Source of the DNA: an uncultured Woeseiaceae bacterium
Lineage (GTDB): Bacteria > Pseudomonadota > Gammaproteobacteria > Steroidobacterales > Woeseiaceae
Assembly (NCBI GenBank): GCA_945787435.1
Contig: CALZHX010000088.1
Coordinates: 1 to 8,025 of the forward strand
Direction of reading: 5' to 3'
Length of the DNA: 8,025 nt
The translations under genes were made by a program, and so were the position numbers. The notes under the pieces were generated by a model, which did no database searches, was not told the origin of the DNA, and saw only the letters and a list, made by a program, of their open reading frames with translations. Below are positions 5,170 through 8,025 of the stretch, one piece after another. Numbering within the stretch: position 1 is the stretch's first letter; the number at the start of each line of letters is the position of its first letter.

Positions 5170-6576
5170 ATGCAAAAGCGCGGCATCAACATCGATTCGC
5201 TCGCCCTGATCTTCAGCTTTATCCTCTTCGCTCAGCTCCTGTCCTACGTGATTTCGCAAGGTACGTTTGACCGGGTGCCTTATCCGGACAATCCGAATCG
5301 CTCTATGGTGGTTGCGGGAACCTATGAGACAGCCAGCGCCGAGGATGAGGTCAGTCTGCCGCCCTGGTATTTTCTCGAGGGTATCACCAAGGGTCTTGCG
5401 GATGCGCAGGACATCATTTTTCTCATATTCATCGTCGGCGGTGTCATTGAGATTCTGCGCAAGACCGGGGCGATCGACGCTGCACTGCATCGATCAGTGC
5501 ACCACCTCGGTCACAGCCCGTGGTTATTGATCCTCGGTTGTTTCGCGATGTTCAGTCTCGGATCCTTCACGATCGGAATGGGTGAGGAGTATGTCCCGCT
5601 CATACCAATCATCGTCACCATGACGCTCGCAATGCGCATGGATGCCGTCGTCGCCATGGGCATGGTCTGGGTACCGTACGGTATCGGCTGGGGTTGCGCC
5701 GGCATCAACCCGTTCGGCGTTCTTATTGCACAGAACATCGCGGGCGTGCCACTGACATCCGGCTGGGAAGCGCGGCTGGCCATGATGCTCGTGTTCCTCG
5801 CTCTCGGCTTCCATCATGTCTATCGCTATGCGATGAAAGTTCAGAAGGACCCGTCCGCAAGCTACGTTGCTGATATCGACTACAGCTCCGGCTTCGAAAC
5901 GCCCGATGACATCCAGATGACACGGGCCCGCATTGCGATTCTCATCGTGTTCTTCCTCGGGCTCGCATTTTTTGTCTGGGGCGCATCAAACCACCACTGG
6001 TTCATCGTGGAATTGAACACCATTTTCTTCGGCATTGGCTTGATTGCGGCACTCATTGCACGCATCGGGCCAGGTGAGGTGAGCCGCACGTTTCTCGAGG
6101 GCTGCGCCAAGATGACCGCGCCGGCGTTGATCGTCGGCTTCGCCCGTGCGATCGCAGTGGTGCTTGAGGACGGTCAGATCATCGACTCGATCGTAATGTC
6201 GATCGCTGGTGCACTCGAAGGCTTTCCCGCAGACGTCGCCGCCGTCGGCATGCTCATCGTACAGTCGCTGACGAACTTCTTTATTCCGTCGGGCACCGGC
6301 CAGGCATTCGTCACGATGCCGATTATGTCGCCGCTGGCGACACTGACGGGTGTGCCGCAACAGACTGCCGTGCTGGCATTTCAGTTCGGCGATGGTTTTA
6401 CCAACATGATTGTGCCGACAAGCGCATTGGTCATGGGCGCCCTTGCGTTGGGCAAGGTGCCGTATACGGCCTGGTTCCGCTTTATTGCGCCTCTGATGCT
6501 GAAGATCCTCGTACTGGCGTCCGTGTTTCTCGTGTTGTCGATTCACTTTGGCGAAGCTGTTGGCCTTGTGTCTTAA
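5170..6576 (+). CDS. YfcC/DcuC-family (ion transporter superfamily) membrane carrier
   Basis: A 468-residue polytopic inner-membrane protein from ATG 5170 (472 if GTG 5158 is used). I see about ten to twelve hydrophobic segments, starting at about 9-30 (SLALIFSFILFAQLLSYVI). Motifs recall the YfcC group of the DcuC family: GMGEEYVPLIPI (about 137-148), GINPFGVLIAQNIAGVPL (about 178-195), NFFIPSGTGQAFVTMPIM (about 369-386) and AFQFGDGFTNMIVPTS (about 403-418). The two Pro/Gly/Asn-rich re-entrant-like motifs in opposite halves fit the inverted-repeat fold of this superfamily. A soluble segment (about 222-255) splits the halves. Family members are annotated as carriers of C4-dicarboxylates, basic amino acids or other organic acids; the substrate here is unresolved. 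The stop overlaps the start region of a CoA-transferase, suggesting that the imported substrate is a carboxylic acid later linked to CoA. Confidence 0.9.
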   Translation: MQKRGINIDSLALIFSFILFAQLLSYVISQGTFDRVPYPDNPNRSMVVAGTYETASAEDEVSLPPWYFLEGITKGLADAQDIIFLIFIVGGVIEILRKTGAIDAALHRSVHHLGHSPWLLILGCFAMFSLGSFTIGMGEEYVPLIPIIVTMTLAMRMDAVVAMGMVWVPYGIGWGCAGINPFGVLIAQNIAGVPLTSGWEARLAMMLVFLALGFHHVYRYAMKVQKDPSASYVADIDYSSGFETPDDIQMTRARIAILIVFFLGLAFFVWGASNHHWFIVELNTIFFGIGLIAALIARIGPGEVSRTFLEGCAKMTAPALIVGFARAIAVVLEDGQIIDSIVMSIAGALEGFPADVAAVGMLIVQSLTNFFIPSGTGQAFVTMPIMSPLATLTGVPQQTAVLAFQFGDGFTNMIVPTSALVMGALALGKVPYTAWFRFIAPLMLKILVLASVFLVLSIHFGEAVGLVS

Positions 6577-7747
6577 AGGCGTTCGTGTTGTCGACCTGAC
6601 CACGGTCGTCATGGGGCCGCTTGCGACGCGCATGCTGGCCGACATGGGTGCCGACGTCATCTGGGTCGAGTCGCCCGACGGTGATGTACTCAGAGACTAC
6701 GAACCTATGCGCAGTCCGAAAATGGGTGCGTTCAGCATGAGCGTGAGTCGCAACAAGCGCAGCGTGGTCCTGGACCTCAAGACCGAAGCAGGTTGCGAGG
6801 CGCTGCGTGAGCTGATTGCGACGGCGGACGTGTTCGTCACCAACATTCGCCGCCACGCCATAGAGCGCCTCGGATTTGATGAAGACAAGGTGAGAGAGAT
6901 TCGGCCGGATATTGTCTACTGCACGGCAAATGGATTCGGCAGTGGCGGACCCAACGCTGACAAGACGGCCTACGACGACGTCATCCAGGCTGCGTCGGGG
7001 CTGGCATCGACATTTGCCTGGAACGGCGAACCGCAGCTCGTGCCGAGTATCCTGGCGGACAAAGTCGCCGGCGTTCACGTGGCGTTCGCCATCGCGGCGG
7101 CACTGTTTGACAGAGCACGAAGCGGTAAGGGCGCGACGCTTGAGATTCCGATGGCTGAGACCATGGCTGCATTCAACCTGGTCGAGCACCTCGGCGGACA
7201 GACGTTCCGTCCGCAGCACGGTGACTTCAGTTACAGCCGCATTCGTACGCCGCACCGGCGGCCACGGCGCACACAGGATGGCTGGATCGTCATACTGCCG
7301 TACAGCACCGATAACTGGCGTCGCTTCTTCGAGTTTGCAGGGCAACCCGAGTTCAAGCGTGACGAGCGCTTTGCATCGGGCGGCGAACGCATCAGGCACT
7401 CTGACGAGTTGTACGGGTTGCTCGATGACATCGTGAAGACGAAAACAACATCGGAATGGCTGGACTTCTGTGCCGGGAATTCCATCCCTGCGTCGGAGAT
7501 CGTCGACCTTGAAAAGATCGGCGAGCATCCTCACTTCGCGGCCGTCGGTTTATTGCAGGAGGACGAGCACCCGACTGAAGGCGCGTATCGCTACGTGCGT
7601 GATCCGATTCTCGTCGACGGAGAGATAGCTCCGCTACGGCACCATTCGCCGCAACTCGGCGCGGATACGGAAGAGGTCATGCGAGAACTCGGTTGGGACG
7701 ACGAACGAATTGCAACGCTGACGCGAGATGAAGAGGGAAGGGACTAG
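6566..7747 (+). CDS. Class III (CaiB/BaiF family) CoA-transferase
   Basis: About 393 residues, the usual size for this family, which moves CoA between carboxylic acids through an aspartyl-CoA thioester and mixed anhydride. Seen in order (numbering from TTG 6566): LKGVRVVDLTTVVMGPLAT at the start, LADMGADVIWVE, NKRSVVLDLKTE, VFVTNIRRHAIERLGF, GFGSGGPNADKTAYDDVIQA, then ILADKVAG with Asp165 as the likely catalytic residue (Frc Asp169 equivalent), and GKGATLEIPMAETM. The start is uncertain. TTG 6566 gives MCLKGVRVVDL, the usual short lead-in, with GGCGAAG 9 bases upstream and 11 bp overlap with the transporter stop. TTG 6548 would add six residues and a 29-bp overlap. No ATG is available near the conserved start. 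Overlap implies one transcript and coupled translation with the carrier. The acid and CoA donor cannot be predicted; the residue after GxGxxGP differs enough between subfamilies to prevent a call. Confidence 0.92.
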   Translation: MCLKGVRVVDLTTVVMGPLATRMLADMGADVIWVESPDGDVLRDYEPMRSPKMGAFSMSVSRNKRSVVLDLKTEAGCEALRELIATADVFVTNIRRHAIERLGFDEDKVREIRPDIVYCTANGFGSGGPNADKTAYDDVIQAASGLASTFAWNGEPQLVPSILADKVAGVHVAFAIAAALFDRARSGKGATLEIPMAETMAAFNLVEHLGGQTFRPQHGDFSYSRIRTPHRRPRRTQDGWIVILPYSTDNWRRFFEFAGQPEFKRDERFASGGERIRHSDELYGLLDDIVKTKTTSEWLDFCAGNSIPASEIVDLEKIGEHPHFAAVGLLQEDEHPTEGAYRYVRDPILVDGEIAPLRHHSPQLGADTEEVMRELGWDDERIATLTRDEEGRD

Positions 7748-7836
7748 GCGCGCTCACTCAGTCCCGCCATAGCCGTACGAAGCGTGGCAAATACAGGCTG
7801 TTACTCAGAAGCCGATCGCCGATAAGGACCGCGCTG
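7748..7836. other. Convergent intergenic gap without a visible terminator
   Basis: These 89 bases separate two convergent genes. I find no GC-rich hairpin followed by a T-tract on either strand, so termination here may be Rho-dependent or lie within the flanking coding ends. Confidence 0.4.
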
Positions 7837-8025
7837 TCATTGAGCGCTTTGGATACTCGTTTTCGTAGCCAGGTCAGATCTAACGTCTTCGATCGCCTGG
7901 TCTTTGACCGGACCGTATCCACGAATGTCCATGTAAGACGCAAAGACCTCGAGAATACAATTCGTATTGCCGTCGTCGAGCGTCGGCATTAGTTCATCGA
8001 CCCGACCCTCGAAGTCCCTGATTAG
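7837..8025 (-). CDS. C-terminal tail of a probable indolepyruvate (2-oxoacid) ferredoxin oxidoreductase
   Basis: A minus-strand reading frame enters from the right edge and ends at TGA (7839-7837), giving 62 residues with no internal stop. The text RDFEGRVDELMPTLDD near the start and YMDIRGYGPVKDQAIEDVR later resemble the end of fused-type indolepyruvate ferredoxin oxidoreductases. These finish with a [DE]xLLPxL helix and an IRG[FY]GxVKE motif a short way before the stop. Family members oxidatively decarboxylate aryl-pyruvates, or related 2-oxoacids, to acyl-CoA, using thiamine diphosphate and iron-sulfur clusters and passing electrons to ferredoxin. The thiamine and cluster domains are outside the window, so activity and substrate cannot be judged. 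The tail has Pro in place of the usual His in GHVKE and a polar end (ATKTSIQSAQ). It is convergent with the CoA-transferase, so not in the same operon. Confidence 0.72.
   Translation of the reverse strand, partial: LIRDFEGRVDELMPTLDDGNTNCILEVFASYMDIRGYGPVKDQAIEDVRSDLATKTSIQSAQ

Noticed and set aside
5986..6660. Minus-strand open frame of 224 codons opposite the carrier end
   Set aside because: The translation is dominated by Arg, His and Gln from antisense membrane codons, and there is no plausible start signal.
6482..7534. Long minus-strand open frame (350 codons) opposite the CoA-transferase
   Set aside because: It is antisense to a clear CaiB/BaiF protein and its translation shows no family motifs; long antisense frames are common opposite GC-rich genes.
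7758..7943. Minus-strand 61-codon open frame near the right edge
   Set aside because: It overlaps the oxidoreductase tail in another frame, which has a recognisable IRGYGPVK motif; this one has none.

Overview
The window reads as ordinary, moderately GC-rich proteobacterial chromosome. Dense coding, signal peptides, a CHASE4 sensor kinase, GGDEF/EAL signalling and a fused-type indolepyruvate oxidoreductase end point to a free-living, probably marine or environmental gammaproteobacterium. That assignment is an inference from protein style; no marker gene is present. I see no tRNA, rRNA, CRISPR array, transposase or phage gene.

Layout. The left edge holds the first 50 codons of a minus-strand exported cyclophilin. 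A 141-bp divergent intergenic region separates it from a plus-strand three-gene signalling operon (293-4626): a CHASE4-HAMP membrane histidine kinase, a stand-alone receiver protein overlapping it by ATGA, and, 9 bp later, a REC-GGDEF-EAL protein. Both receivers carry the same roughly 30-residue enlargement between the acidic pocket and the phosphorylated Asp. In the last protein the GGDEF domain is degraded while every EAL catalytic residue I can map is intact. The simplest reading is an envelope signal passing through the kinase to control c-di-GMP breakdown, with the single-domain receiver as competing or buffering phospho-acceptor.

Next comes a small gene (4710-5030) for an exported, extremely charged protein built of 11-residue repeats, closed by a strong intrinsic terminator at 5054-5084. 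A second plus-strand unit (5170-7747) follows: a YfcC/DcuC-type membrane carrier whose stop overlaps the start of a class III (CaiB/BaiF) CoA-transferase. The pair suggests uptake or exchange of a carboxylic acid and its activation as a CoA thioester; the substrate cannot be read from sequence.

The right edge (7837-8025, minus) is the C-terminal tail of what looks like an indolepyruvate/2-oxoacid ferredoxin oxidoreductase, convergent with the CoA-transferase. Most individual parts belong to known families. The pieces most worth a second look are the paired enlarged receivers with their kinase, the kinase's HNxxN phospho-acceptor box, and the hendecad repeat protein.
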